In this document: in pieces, positions 35,580 through 44,485 of the stretch | Layout: each line of letters starts with the position of its first letter | Numbering within the stretch: position 1 is the stretch's first letter | From: Pseudorhodoferax sp. Leaf274 | Lineage (GTDB): Bacteria > Pseudomonadota > Gammaproteobacteria > Burkholderiales > Burkholderiaceae_C | Length of the DNA stretch: 64,000 bases | Direction: 5' to 3' | Assembly (NCBI RefSeq): GCF_001422445.1 | Contig: NZ_LMNA01000001.1 | Location: 728,735-792,734 of the forward strand | Position numbers and translations under genes: made by a program | The notes under the pieces: generated by a model | The model's input: only the letters and a program-made list of their open reading frames with translations | Told to the model about the DNA's origin: nothing | The model's database searches: none

Positions 35580-36269
35580 TCAGGCGTGGCCGGCGGCCAG
35601 AAACCGTGCCGGCATCGCCTCCACGAACGGAAAGTAGCGGAACCACGGCTGTGCCTCGCGCAGCACGCGCTGCACGGACGTCCGTTGCAGCAGCCGCTCG
35701 AAATACGCCTGCAGCAGTGCATGTTCGGTTGGCAGCGGCTCCAGGATGCTGGCGTAGAACAAGGCCGGCAACGCGGCGCAGTCGGCCAGGCTGAAGTCTT
35801 CGCCGGCCAGCCAGGCGTGGCCAGGCAGCTGCTGCTCCAGCAGGGCATAGCCCAGGTGCAGGGCCGCGCGGGCGTCGGCCACGCCCTTGGGGTCACGGTC
35901 GGCCTCGGCGCGCAGGCGGTCGCCGACGATCTTTTGCAGCGGGTCCTGCAGGTGGTCGTCGCACACCCGGTCCCACAGGCGTGCCGAGAGCCGGGCATCG
36001 GCATCGGCCGGCAGGAGGGGCGCCGCGCCGGGCACCTGCTGTGCGAGGTATTCGATGGCGATGCTGGACTCCGGCAGCACGCGCCCTCGCGCGGTGTCCT
36101 GCAGCACGGGGAACTTGCATGCCGGCCACAGCGCCCGGAGGGTGTCGCGGTCTTCGGCCCGGCCCAGGTCGATCAGGCGCGGCACGAACGGCGCACCGGA
36201 TTCGTACAGCGCGATCAGCACCTTCCAGCAATAGGAGGCCAGCGGGTGGTAGTACAGGGTCAGTGCCAT
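35580..36269 (-). CDS. Glutathione S-transferase family protein
   Basis: A 229-residue GST. The N-terminal thioredoxin-like domain (1-80) has LYYHPLASYCWKVLIALYE at the active-site position and FPVLQD...LPESSIAIEYL with the cis-Pro and the glutathione-binding Glu-Ser. The helical C-terminal domain follows (LAGEDFSLADCAALPALFYA). It is 10 bases downstream of a LysR gene on the same strand and probably co-transcribed with it. Substrate unknown. Confidence 0.9.
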   Translation of the reverse strand: MALTLYYHPLASYCWKVLIALYESGAPFVPRLIDLGRAEDRDTLRALWPACKFPVLQDTARGRVLPESSIAIEYLAQQVPGAAPLLPADADARLSARLWDRVCDDHLQDPLQKIVGDRLRAEADRDPKGVADARAALHLGYALLEQQLPGHAWLAGEDFSLADCAALPALFYASILEPLPTEHALLQAYFERLLQRTSVQRVLREAQPWFRYFPFVEAMPARFLAAGHA

Positions 36270-36279
36270 GGTGTGTTCC

Positions 36280-37215
36280 TCAAGAGGTCGGAGTGGCCAG
36301 GCCCGCCGCCACCGAGGCCAGCAGGCCGCGCAGCCAGCGGTGCCCGGCCTGGTGCTGCGAACGTTCGTGCCACAGCTGGTAGAAGCGCATGCGCGGAAAG
36401 CCCGGCGGTGCCGGCACGGCCACCAGCGGCAGCGTGCGCACGAACTGCTCGGCGAAGTGCCGGGCGGTGGTGAACACGAGGTCGGTGCCGACCAGCAGGT
36501 GCGGCGCCAGCGCGAAGTACGGCACGGTCATGCGCGCGTCGCGCGTGCGCCGCAGCGTGGCCAGGTGGGTCTCGACCACGCCGCGCTGCGCCTGCGTCAA
36601 GGGCGTGGGCACGAGGTGCTGGGCCTGCAGGTAGCACTCCAGCGTCAGCGGGCCGTCGGCGGCCAGCGGGTTGCGCGCGCTCATGAGGCACACGAGCGCG
36701 TCTTCCAGCAGCAGCGACAGGTGCAGCCGCTCGGGCGGCTGCGGCCAGTTGCCGATCACGATGTCCAGCTCGCCCTGGGCCAGCGCGCGCTCGTAGTCGT
36801 AGGTGCTGCTCAGCGCGTGCACCACCAGCCGCGCCTGTGGCGCCTCGGTGCGAAAGCGCGCGGTCGCGTCGACCAGGAACTGCGCGGCCAGGTAGTCGGG
36901 CAGCGCGATGTGGAAGCTGGAGGTGCTGGCGTACGGATCGAAGCGCTCGGGCCCCGACAGCATGCGGTCGATCTCGGCCAGCGCGTCGCGGGCGCGGTCG
37001 CGCAGCTGCAGCGCGCGCTCGGTCGGGACCATGCCGCTGCGCTCGCGCACGAGGATCGGGTCGCCGAACAGCTCGCGCAGGCGGCGCAGCGCCGTGCTGA
37101 TGGCGGGCTGGGTCTGGTTCATGCGCGCCGCGGTCCGCGACACGCTGCGTTCCGCCACCAGGGCCACGAGCACGCGCAGCAAGTAGGTGTCGATCGGGTC
37201 GGTGGAGCGTGACAT
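36280..37215 (-). CDS. LysR-family transcriptional regulator
   Basis: A 311-residue regulator of the NodD/LinR-like LysR subgroup: the helix-turn-helix lies near residues 15-65 (VALVAERSVSRTAARMNQTQPAISTALRRLRELFGDPILVR), and the effector domain contains LVGTDLVFTTARHFAEQF. Divergent from the permease and purine catabolic genes, so it probably regulates them. Followed by the GST gene. Confidence 0.92.
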   Translation of the reverse strand: MSRSTDPIDTYLLRVLVALVAERSVSRTAARMNQTQPAISTALRRLRELFGDPILVRERSGMVPTERALQLRDRARDALAEIDRMLSGPERFDPYASTSSFHIALPDYLAAQFLVDATARFRTEAPQARLVVHALSSTYDYERALAQGELDIVIGNWPQPPERLHLSLLLEDALVCLMSARNPLAADGPLTLECYLQAQHLVPTPLTQAQRGVVETHLATLRRTRDARMTVPYFALAPHLLVGTDLVFTTARHFAEQFVRTLPLVAVPAPPGFPRMRFYQLWHERSQHQAGHRWLRGLLASVAAGLATPTS

Positions 37216-37253
37216 CGGGCGGATGGACTATCGCGAAACCGTGATGGCGCACA

Positions 37254-37261
37254 TTCTAGAA
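37254..37261. promoter_or_regulatory. Small palindrome in LysR/permease gap
   Basis: A perfect TTCTAGAA palindrome in the 122-bp gap between the LysR gene and the permease gene. It is the only clear dyad there apart from GC-rich runs. It could be part of the LysR binding site or promoter; weak evidence. Confidence 0.25.
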
Positions 37262-37337
37262 AGCGCGCGCCGGAGCGCGCCATGCTCCCTACAGTCGCCT
37301 GGCAGTCCCACTACACCACTGAACACCAGGAGACAAC

Positions 37338-38690
37338 ATGGCCATGGATGCCGCGATCGCACCGATTCTGGACAAGCCCGCCGCGACGGAACTCGACGGC
37401 GTCTACCGCAAGATCATCCTGCGGCTGATTCCCTTCCTCATGGTGCTGTGGGTGCTGGCCTGGATCGACCGGGTCAACATCGGCTTCATCAAGCTGACCA
37501 TGCTCGACGAGCTGAAGTGGAGCGAGGCCGTCTACGGCCTGGGCGCCGGCATCTTCTTCCTCGGCTACTTCTTCTTCGAGGTGCCCAGCAACCTGCTGCT
37601 GCAGAAGATCGGCGCCAAGAAGACCATCATGCGCATCACGATCGGCTGGGGCCTGACCTCGATCGCGACCATGTTCGTGACCACGCCGACGATGTTCTAC
37701 GGCCTGCGCTTCCTGCTGGGCGTGTTCGAAGCCGGCTTCTACCCCGGCATCATCCTGTACCTGACCTACTGGTTCCCGAACGACCGCCGGGCCAAGGCCT
37801 TCGGCATGTTCATGTCGGCCTCGGCCTTCGCGGGCGTCATCGGCGGGCCGCTGGCCGGCGCCATCATGAACAACCTGCACGGCGTCAACGGCTGGTCGGG
37901 CTGGCAGTGGGTGCTGCTGCTGGAGGGCGTTCCTTCCGTGCTGGCCGGCATCGTCACGTACTTCTACCTGACCGACAGGCCCGAGCAGGCCCACTGGCTC
38001 ACGGCACGCGAACGCCAGCTGGTGCAGCACGACCTGGAGCGCGACCGCCAGGCCCTGGGCGACCGCGAGCACAGCCTGCTGGCCTCGCTCAAGGACGGCA
38101 AGATCTGGCTGCTGATCCTGATCTTCTTCTGCATCATCGCGGCCAATTCGTCGCTGACCTTCTACGGTCCCACGCTGGTCAAGGAAATCGGCTTCACCAA
38201 CCCGCTGACGGTCGGCTGGATCATGTCCGGCGCCTACCTGTGCGGCGCGGCCGGCATGATCTGGAACGGCTTCCACTCCGACCGCCACGAGGAGGCGCGC
38301 TGGCACTGCGGCCTGGCCGCGGCGCTGGGTTCGGCCTCGCTGCTGGCGATCGCGCTGTTCCTGCCGCACAGCCCGGCCATCGTGCTGACGGCGCTGACGC
38401 TGGCCATCGTCGGCACCATGAGCGCCATCCCGGTGTTCTGGCAGATGCCCAACCGCTTCCTGGCCGGCACCGCCGCCGCCGGCGGCGTGGCGCTGATCAA
38501 CTCCATCGCCAACCTGGCCGGCTTCGGCGCGCCCTGGATGCTGGGCCTGATCAAGACCTCGACCGGCAGCCTGGCGCCCGGCCTGTACGTGGTGGCCGCC
38601 GTCGAGATCTGCGCCACGCTGCTGATCCTGGCCTGCGTGCCGGTGTTCCGCAAGCAGGCCACCGCCGCCAAGGGCCGGCACGCGCGCTGA
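37338..38690 (+). CDS. MFS permease, anion:cation symporter (ACS) type
   Basis: A 450-residue MFS protein with about twelve membrane helices. Signature pieces are LAWIDRVNIGFIKLTMLDELKWSEAVYGLGAGIFFLGYFFFEVPSNLLLQKIGA, as in phthalate, tartrate and 4-hydroxyphenylacetate transporters. Upstream GGAGAC supports the start. Because ureide-degrading genes follow within 36 bases, the likely cargo is a purine-derived anion such as urate or allantoate, though an aromatic acid is the other option. Confidence 0.92.
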   Translation: MAMDAAIAPILDKPAATELDGVYRKIILRLIPFLMVLWVLAWIDRVNIGFIKLTMLDELKWSEAVYGLGAGIFFLGYFFFEVPSNLLLQKIGAKKTIMRITIGWGLTSIATMFVTTPTMFYGLRFLLGVFEAGFYPGIILYLTYWFPNDRRAKAFGMFMSASAFAGVIGGPLAGAIMNNLHGVNGWSGWQWVLLLEGVPSVLAGIVTYFYLTDRPEQAHWLTARERQLVQHDLERDRQALGDREHSLLASLKDGKIWLLILIFFCIIAANSSLTFYGPTLVKEIGFTNPLTVGWIMSGAYLCGAAGMIWNGFHSDRHEEARWHCGLAAALGSASLLAIALFLPHSPAIVLTALTLAIVGTMSAIPVFWQMPNRFLAGTAAAGGVALINSIANLAGFGAPWMLGLIKTSTGSLAPGLYVVAAVEICATLLILACVPVFRKQATAAKGRHAR

Positions 38691-38725
38691 CCGCCCCGCC
38701 TTCCAACCGTCGACCCACTCCCGCC

Positions 38726-39256
38726 ATGACCACCGACACGCTCACCCGCCTCGACCTGGCCGCGCTCAATGCGATGGACCGCGACCGCTTCGTCGCCACG
38801 CTCGGCCCGACCTTCGAGAACGCCCCCTGGATCGCGCAGGCCGCCTGGGCCCGGCGCCCCTTCGCCAGCCTGGACGCACTGCACACCGCCATGCTCGACG
38901 TGGTGCGCCAGGCGCCCGACGACCGGCAACTGGCCTTCCTGCGCGGCCACCCGGAACTGGCCGGGCGCGAAGCGCAGGCCGGCACCATGACGGCGGAGTC
39001 GGTCGGCGAACAGGGCAGCGCCGGCCTGCATGCGCTGGGTCGGGAGGAGATGGCCGAGATGCAACGGCTCAACCGCGCCTACCGCGAGCGGCACGGCTTC
39101 CCGTTCATCATCGCGGTGCGGCGCAGCACCAAGCAGCAGATCTTCGAGGCCATGCGCATGCGCACCGCCCGCGACACCGCCGCCGAACGCCGCGAAGCGC
39201 TGGCGCTGATCGGGCTCATCACGCGCGACCGCATCGACGCGCTGGTGCAGGGCTGA
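38726..39256 (+). CDS. uraD: 2-oxo-4-hydroxy-4-carboxy-5-ureidoimidazoline (OHCU) decarboxylase
   Basis: A 176-residue UraD, the third step of urate to (S)-allantoin. Typical features: FVATLGPTFENAPWIAQAAWARRPF, HPELAGR (the His is catalytic), and NRAYRERHGFPFIIAVR with the conserved FPF. It is between the permease and the two HIU hydrolase genes, which perform the preceding step. Uricase itself is not in the window. Confidence 0.95.
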   Translation: MTTDTLTRLDLAALNAMDRDRFVATLGPTFENAPWIAQAAWARRPFASLDALHTAMLDVVRQAPDDRQLAFLRGHPELAGREAQAGTMTAESVGEQGSAGLHALGREEMAEMQRLNRAYRERHGFPFIIAVRRSTKQQIFEAMRMRTARDTAAERREALALIGLITRDRIDALVQG

Positions 39257-39286
39257 GCGCCCTGCGTCACCGAAGGAGCATCCTCC

Positions 39287-39823
39287 ATGGCCCATTCCAT
39301 CCCCACCCGCCTTGCACGCCGCCAGTTCGCACTCACGGGCCTGGCGCTCGGCGGTGCGGCGCTGATGCCGCGCGCCGCCGAGGCCCAGGGCGCCCCGGCC
39401 GTAGATTCCGCGGCGCAGGCCCCGGCCCGCCCTGCGCAAGCCAGCGGCCCCATCGTGCTGCACGGCGTGAGCCCGCGCCTCACGGTGCACGCGCTCGACA
39501 CCTTCCACGGCGCGGCCGCCACGGGCTTGCGCGTCGACTTCTCGCGCCTGTCCGACGGGCAGGTGCAGCCGCTGCGCAGCATCGTCATCAACGCCAACGG
39601 GCGCTCGGACGAGCCGCTGCTCATCGGCGACAGCTACCAGAGCGGCGACTACGAACTGCTGCTGCACGTGGGCGACTACTTCGCGGGCCGGCAGGCCCGG
39701 TTGCCCGCGCCGGCATTCCTCACGCAGGTGCCCGTGCGCATCCGCGTGGTCAACGTGGCCGAGCGCATCCACCTGCCGATCCAGTTCGGTCCGTGGAGCT
39801 ACACCTACTCGCGCGGCAGCTGA
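39287..39823 (+). CDS. Exported 5-hydroxyisourate hydrolase-like protein (Tat signal)
   Basis: A 178-residue transthyretin-like protein with an N-terminal twin-arginine signal (LARRQFALTGLALGGAALMP, ending near AEAQG) and an Ala/Pro-rich linker. The hydrolase-like domain (about 60-178) keeps LTVHALD, GDYELLLHVGDYF and IHLPIQFGPW, but the C-terminal YRGS signature is changed to YSRGS. The family normally is cytosolic or peroxisomal, so a periplasmic copy is unusual. It is followed by a canonical cytosolic copy. It might handle hydroxyisourate arising in the periplasm, or have another ligand. Confidence 0.85.
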   Translation: MAHSIPTRLARRQFALTGLALGGAALMPRAAEAQGAPAVDSAAQAPARPAQASGPIVLHGVSPRLTVHALDTFHGAAATGLRVDFSRLSDGQVQPLRSIVINANGRSDEPLLIGDSYQSGDYELLLHVGDYFAGRQARLPAPAFLTQVPVRIRVVNVAERIHLPIQFGPWSYTYSRGS

Positions 39824-39873
39824 AGGCCGTCGCCGCGCGCCACACCCGACATTCCCATCGACAGGACACCACG

Positions 39874-40209
39874 ATGACCGGCATCACCACGCACGTGCTC
39901 GACATCACCAACGGCCGGCCGCTGGCCGACCTGCGGGTCGAGCTGTTCGACATGGCCACCACGCCCCCAACGCGCCTCCACAGCACGCGCACCAACGCCG
40001 ATGGCCGCACCGCGGCGCCCATGCTGGCGCCGCAGTCCGCGCGCACCGGCCACTTCGAGCTGCGCTTTCACGTGGGCGAGCACTTCAAGGCCAGCGACGG
40101 CCTGTCCGACGTGGTGCCGGTGCGCTTTTCCATCGCCGACGCCGCGCAGCACTACCACGTGCCCATGCTGTGCGCGCCCTGGTTCTTTTCCACCTACCGC
40201 GGCAGCTGA
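39874..40209 (+). CDS. uraH: 5-hydroxyisourate hydrolase
   Basis: A 111-residue transthyretin-like HIU hydrolase of normal length. Signatures: ITTHVLDITNGRPL at the N terminus (with the catalytic His), HFELRFHVGEHF, and the C-terminal HYHVPMLCAPWFFSTYRGS including YRGS. It lacks a signal peptide. It works just before UraD in urate breakdown. It shares the cluster with an exported paralogue, 50 bases upstream. Confidence 0.95.
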   Translation: MTGITTHVLDITNGRPLADLRVELFDMATTPPTRLHSTRTNADGRTAAPMLAPQSARTGHFELRFHVGEHFKASDGLSDVVPVRFSIADAAQHYHVPMLCAPWFFSTYRGS

Positions 40210-40228
40210 CCGCAGAAAACCTCCTCCC

Positions 40229-40711
40229 ATGAGCGCCCTGAACCCCACCGACGAAAAGTACATGCTCGATGCCATCCGCGCCGCGATGGGCAATGTCCGC
40301 GAGCGCAAGACATGGCCCTTCGGCGCCGTGATCGTGCGCGACGGCAAGGCCATCGCCACGGCGGTCAACGAGGTCGATGCGCTGTGCGACCCCAGTGCCC
40401 ATGCCGAGATGCAGGCCGTGCGCCAGGCCGCCAAGGCACTGGGCAGCACCGACCTGTCGGGCTGCACCGTCTATGCCAGCGGCTACCCGTGCCCCATGTG
40501 CCTGACGGCGATGTACCTCGCGGGCGTGCGCGAGGTGTTCTACGCCTATTCGAACGAGGACGGCGCAGAGTACGACCTGTCGGCCGAGCGCGGCTACCTG
40601 GAGATCGCCCGGCCCCTGGCGCAGCGGCAGATGCCGCTGCGCGCGCTGCGCGTGCGCGACGAGGGCGAAGACCTGTACGCCGCCTGGGCCCGGGTCGAGC
40701 AACCGGGCTGA
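40229..40711 (+). CDS. Nucleoside/guanine deaminase (CMP/dCMP deaminase fold)
   Basis: A 160-residue zinc deaminase: the HAE motif (SAHAEMQAVRQAA) and PCPMC (YPCPMCLTAMYLAG) supply the zinc ligands and catalytic Glu. Its C-terminal part (AYSNEDGAEYDLSAERGYLEIARPL) resembles Bacillus-type guanine deaminases. Placement after uraD/uraH points to guanine to xanthine in purine degradation, rather than tRNA adenosine deamination. Nineteen bases follow the uraH stop. Confidence 0.88.
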   Translation: MSALNPTDEKYMLDAIRAAMGNVRERKTWPFGAVIVRDGKAIATAVNEVDALCDPSAHAEMQAVRQAAKALGSTDLSGCTVYASGYPCPMCLTAMYLAGVREVFYAYSNEDGAEYDLSAERGYLEIARPLAQRQMPLRALRVRDEGEDLYAAWARVEQPG

Positions 40712-40760
40712 CGCGCCGGGCCACTGGCAGGCACCTGCGGCGTCGGGCGACAATCGCCGC

Positions 40761-41189
40761 ATGAACTTCCAGAGGATCCTGATTCCGGCCCTTGGCCTCG
40801 TCGCATTGTTCTTCGCCTGGCGCAACTACGGCATCGGCGGCATCGCGCTCGTCGCCGGCGCCCTGGTCATGTGGGGCATGCTGCACGTCACCCGCATGAT
40901 GCAGGTCATGAAGCGCGCGGCCGAGCGGCCCATCGGCTTCGTGGGCAGCGCCGTCATGCTCAACGCCAAGCTCAAGCCCGGGCACAACCTGCTGCACGTG
41001 GTGGCCATGACGCGCGCGCTGGGCCAGCTGCGCACCCCCAAGGACGAGCAGCCCGAGGTCTACCGCTGGACCGATGCCGGCGGCTCCTATGTCGATTGCA
41101 CCTTCCAGGACGGCAAGCTCGTGCAGTGGCAGATGACCCGGCCCGAGGTGCCGGCCGAGCCGGCCGATGCGCCGCCGGCCGCGCCGTAA
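40761..41189 (+). CDS. Small inner-membrane protein of unknown function
   Basis: A 142-residue protein with two N-terminal membrane helices (RILIPALGLVALFFAW and GGIALVAGALVMWGML) and a soluble tail with MKRAAERPIGFVGSAVMLNAKLKPGHNLLHVVAMTRALGQ and a Trp/Thr-rich beta segment (VYRWTDAGGSYVDCTFQDGKLVQWQ). I recall this type of gene being found just before ilvE in other Comamonadaceae, but it has no assigned role. The gap to ilvE is 57 bp. Confidence 0.78.
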   Translation: MNFQRILIPALGLVALFFAWRNYGIGGIALVAGALVMWGMLHVTRMMQVMKRAAERPIGFVGSAVMLNAKLKPGHNLLHVVAMTRALGQLRTPKDEQPEVYRWTDAGGSYVDCTFQDGKLVQWQMTRPEVPAEPADAPPAAP

Positions 41190-41246
41190 AATCCGCCGTT
41201 TTTTCCGCCACCCCACAGAGCTTCCGAGCAAAGGACTTCGCGCACC

Positions 41247-42191
41247 ATGAGCCTCATCCCCCCCGCGCCCTCCATGGCCGACCGCGACGGCAAGATCTGG
41301 ATGGATGGCCAGATGGTCGACTGGCGCGACGCGAAGATCCACGTGCTCACGCACACGCTGCACTACGGCTGCGGCGCCTTCGAGGGCGTGCGCGCCTACA
41401 ACACGGTCGATGGCACGGCCATCTTCCGGCTGCAGGAGCACACGCAGCGCCTGTTCAACAGCGCCAAGATCCTGCGCATGCAGATCCCGTTCAGCCAGGA
41501 CGAGTTCAACCAGGCCCAGCGCGATGTCGTGCGCGAGAACGGGCTGGAAAGCTGCTACCTGCGCCCGCTGGTCTGGATCGGCTCGCAGAAGCTGGGCGTG
41601 AGCCCCAAGGGCAACACCATCCACGCCATGGTCGCGGCCTGGGCCTGGGGCGCCTACCTGGGCGAAGAGGGCATGAAGCGCGGCATCCGCGTGAAGACCT
41701 CCAGCTACACGCGCCACCACGTCAACATCACGATGACGCAGGCCAAGGCCGTCAGCAACTACAGCAACTCCATCCTCGCGAACATGGAGGCCCTGGACGA
41801 TGGCTACGACGAGGCGCTGCTGCTGGACGCCTCGGGCTTCGTCAGCGAAGGCGCGGGCGAGAACGTGTTCGTGGTCAAGGACGGCGTGGTCTACACGCCC
41901 GACCTGTCGGCCGGCGCGCTGAACGGCATCACGCGCAACACCGTGCTGCACATCTGCAAGGACCTCGGCATCGAGCTCGTGCAAAAGCGCATCACGCGCG
42001 ACGAGATCTACATCGCCGACGAAGCCTTCTTCACCGGCACGGCCGCCGAAGTCACGCCGATCCGCGAGCTCGACCGCGTGGAACTGGGCAAGGGCTCGCG
42101 CGGCCCGATCACCGAGAAGATCCAGAGCGCGTTCTTCGACATCGTGAACGGCCGCAATCCCAAGTACGCCCACTGGCTCACCAAAATCTGA
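41247..42191 (+). CDS. ilvE: Branched-chain amino acid aminotransferase
   Basis: A 314-residue fold-type-IV PLP transaminase for leucine, isoleucine and valine. Signatures: MDGQMVDWRDAKIHVLTHTLHYGCGAFEGVRAY at the N terminus, the PLP lysine in TQAKAVSNYSNSILA and the phosphate-binding region SEGAGENVFVVKDG. Length and order fit IlvE of class I. Housekeeping. Confidence 0.96.
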   Translation: MSLIPPAPSMADRDGKIWMDGQMVDWRDAKIHVLTHTLHYGCGAFEGVRAYNTVDGTAIFRLQEHTQRLFNSAKILRMQIPFSQDEFNQAQRDVVRENGLESCYLRPLVWIGSQKLGVSPKGNTIHAMVAAWAWGAYLGEEGMKRGIRVKTSSYTRHHVNITMTQAKAVSNYSNSILANMEALDDGYDEALLLDASGFVSEGAGENVFVVKDGVVYTPDLSAGALNGITRNTVLHICKDLGIELVQKRITRDEIYIADEAFFTGTAAEVTPIRELDRVELGKGSRGPITEKIQSAFFDIVNGRNPKYAHWLTKI

Positions 42192-42199
42192 ATCCCTCC

Positions 42200-42409
42200 A
42201 TGAGCACCACCGCGACCATCGAACTGCTGGCCAAGGACCTGAATTCCCAGGGCGGCGTCTTCTGCCCTGCGCCCAAGGCCGGCATGCAGTTGTGGAACAC
42301 CCACCCCAAGGTCTACCTGGACGTCGCCACGACCGGCGCGGCCAAATGCCCGTATTGCGGCACCACGTACCAGCTCAAGGCCGGCGAACACTTTGGAGCC
42401 GGGCACTAA
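42200..42409 (+). CDS. Zinc-finger (zf-CHCC) domain protein
   Basis: A 69-residue protein with the zf-CHCC pattern: a first Cys (VFCPAP), a His in LWNTHPKVYLDV and CPYCGTTYQL near the C terminus. Related domains occur in the mitochondrial complex I NDUFS6 subunit, and bacterial ones commonly sit after ilvE. It starts 8 bases after ilvE and overlaps the start of the heptosyltransferase by 17 bases. Confidence 0.88.
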   Translation: MSTTATIELLAKDLNSQGGVFCPAPKAGMQLWNTHPKVYLDVATTGAAKCPYCGTTYQLKAGEHFGAGH

Positions 42410-43421
42410 GACCCGCGCGCTCGTCGTCGCGCCGCAATGGATCGGCGACGCGGTGATGACCGAGCCGCTCATGCGCCGCCTGGCGGCGCGCGGCGAGCGG
42501 CTCACCGTCGGCGCGCTGCCCTGGGTGGCGCCGGTCTACCGGGCCATGCCGCATGTGGCCGAGGTGATCGACTTCCCGTTCCAGCATGGCGGCCTGCAGT
42601 TCAAGGCGCGCCGCGCCATGGCGCGCCAGCTGCGCGGGCAGTTCGACATTGCCTACGTGCTGCCGAATTCGGCCAAGAGCGCGTTGCTGCCGTTCCTGGC
42701 CGGCATCCGCCGCCGCGTCGGCTACATGGGCGAGATGCGCCTGGGGCTGCTCACGCAGCGGCTGCGCAATCCACCCCGGGACGAGCGCCCGCCCATGGTG
42801 GGCTTCTATTCGGCCCTTTCAGGCGAGCGCGGCATCGAGACGGACCGGCCGCAGCTGCAACTGCCTGCCGCGCAGATCGAGGCCGTGCTGCTGGCGCAGG
42901 GCCTGGCGCACCGCGGCTTCCATGTGTTCGCGCCGGGCGCGGAGTTCGGCCCGTCCAAGCGCTGGCCGCCGGAGCACTATGCCCAGCTGGCGTCCGGCCT
43001 GGCCTTGCCCGTGCTGCTGCTGGGTTCGGGCAAGGAGCACGCGTTGTGCGAGCAGATCGCCGCCGCGGCCAACGCCCGGTCGCCCGGCCGCTGCATCAAC
43101 CTGGCCGGGCAGACCGCGCTGGCCGATGCGTTCTGCCTGATCGCCGCGGCCCACAGTGTGGTGTCCAACGACTCGGGCCTGATGCACGTGGCCGCCGCGT
43201 TCGGCACGCCGCAGGTGGCGGTCTACGGCTCCACGAGCCCCGAGCACACGCCGCCGCTCAGCGATGCCGCCACCGTGCTCTGGCTCAAGCGCGACGCCGC
43301 CTACCAGCCCCCGCTGGACTGCGCGCCCTGCTTCCAGCGCACGTGCCCGCTGGGCCACAACCGCTGCATGGTCGACATCCCGCCGGCGCGCGTCGCGGCA
43401 GTGCTGGCGACCATCGCCTGA
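42393..43421 (+). CDS. waaF: Lipopolysaccharide heptosyltransferase II
   Basis: A 342-residue GT9 family heptosyltransferase that adds the second heptose to the inner core of lipopolysaccharide. Signatures: ALVVAPQWIGDAVM, YVLPNSAKSALLPFLAGIRRRVGYMGE, FAPGAEFGPSKRWP and VSNDSGLMHVAAAFGTPQVAVYGSTSPEHTPP. No ATG or GTG exists before the conserved start, so a TTG at 42393, inside the preceding zinc-finger gene, is taken. Translation is probably coupled to that gene. Confidence 0.92.
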   Translation: MEPGTKTRALVVAPQWIGDAVMTEPLMRRLAARGERLTVGALPWVAPVYRAMPHVAEVIDFPFQHGGLQFKARRAMARQLRGQFDIAYVLPNSAKSALLPFLAGIRRRVGYMGEMRLGLLTQRLRNPPRDERPPMVGFYSALSGERGIETDRPQLQLPAAQIEAVLLAQGLAHRGFHVFAPGAEFGPSKRWPPEHYAQLASGLALPVLLLGSGKEHALCEQIAAAANARSPGRCINLAGQTALADAFCLIAAAHSVVSNDSGLMHVAAAFGTPQVAVYGSTSPEHTPPLSDAATVLWLKRDAAYQPPLDCAPCFQRTCPLGHNRCMVDIPPARVAAVLATIA

Positions 43422-43437
43422 TCCGCAGGAGACCACC

Positions 43438-44469
43438 ATGCGCCACGCGTTCCTGGGCACCGAACTGCCCGTCATCCAGGCCCCCATGGCCGGCGTGCAG
43501 CGCAGCCGGCTCGCCGCCACCGTGTGTGCCGCCGGCGGCGTGGGCTCGCTGCCCGGCGCGATGTTCGATGCCGCGGGCCTGCGCACCGAACTGCAGGCCC
43601 TTGCCGCCCAGGCGCGCGGCCCCTGGAACGTCAACTTCTTCGTGCACCAGCCGCCGGCGCCCGATGCCGCGGCCGAAGCGCGTTGGCGCGCGCGGCTGGC
43701 GCCGTACCACGCCGAACACGGCATCGACGCGGCCCAGGTGCCGGCCGGCGCCGGCCGCCAGCCCTTCAGTGCCGCCATCGCCGAAGTGCTGGAAGAGTTC
43801 AGCCCGCCCATCGTGAGCTTCCATTTCGGCCTGCCGGGCGCCGCGCTGCTGGCGCGCGTGAAGGCCCGTGGCGCGCAGGTCTGGTCGTCTGCCACCACCG
43901 TGGCCGAGGCGCTGTGGCTGCAGCAGCACGGGGCCGATGCGGTGATCGCCCAGGGGCTGGAGGCCGGCGGCCACCGCGGGCATTTCCTGTCGGACGACCT
44001 GGCGCTGCAGAGCGGCACCATGGCGCTGCTGCCGCAGATCGTCGATGCGGTCTCGGTGCCCGTGGTCGCGGCCGGCGGCATCGCCGACGCGCGCGGCGTG
44101 CAGGCCGCGCTGGCGCTGGGCGCATCGGCCGTTCAGGTGGGCACGGCCTACCTGTGCTGCGACGAGGCCGAGACCAGCGCCGTGCACCGCGCGGCCCTGC
44201 GCGATCCGGCCGCTGGCGCCGCCGTGCTGACGCGGCTGTTCACCGGCAGGCCCGCGCGCGGCATCGAGAACCGCCTGATGCGCGAACTGGGCGCCCTGGC
44301 CGCCGATGCGCCCGCCTTCCCCACGGCCACGGCCGCGCTGGCGCCGCTGCGCGCCAGAGCCGAGGCGCTGGGCCTGGCCGACTTCACCCCACTGTGGTCT
44401 GGCCAGAACCGCAGCGGGTGCGGCGAGTCCAGCGCAGCCCGGCTGACCCGTTCGCTGGCCGGACTCTGA
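43438..44469 (+). CDS. Nitronate monooxygenase family FMN protein
   Basis: A 343-residue TIM-barrel flavoprotein (2-nitropropane dioxygenase/nitronate monooxygenase group). Signatures: LPVIQAPMAGVQ at the start, QGLEAGGHRGHF with the catalytic His region, VPVVAAGGIADARGVQAALALGASAVQVGTAYLCCDEA with the FMN phosphate site. An AGGAGA site precedes the ATG. It would oxidise alkyl nitronates, often for detoxification. Followed by a LysR gene 16 bp later on the same strand. Confidence 0.92.
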   Translation: MRHAFLGTELPVIQAPMAGVQRSRLAATVCAAGGVGSLPGAMFDAAGLRTELQALAAQARGPWNVNFFVHQPPAPDAAAEARWRARLAPYHAEHGIDAAQVPAGAGRQPFSAAIAEVLEEFSPPIVSFHFGLPGAALLARVKARGAQVWSSATTVAEALWLQQHGADAVIAQGLEAGGHRGHFLSDDLALQSGTMALLPQIVDAVSVPVVAAGGIADARGVQAALALGASAVQVGTAYLCCDEAETSAVHRAALRDPAAGAAVLTRLFTGRPARGIENRLMRELGALAADAPAFPTATAALAPLRARAEALGLADFTPLWSGQNRSGCGESSAARLTRSLAGL

Positions 44470-44485
44470 CCCGCAGGCCACGGGC

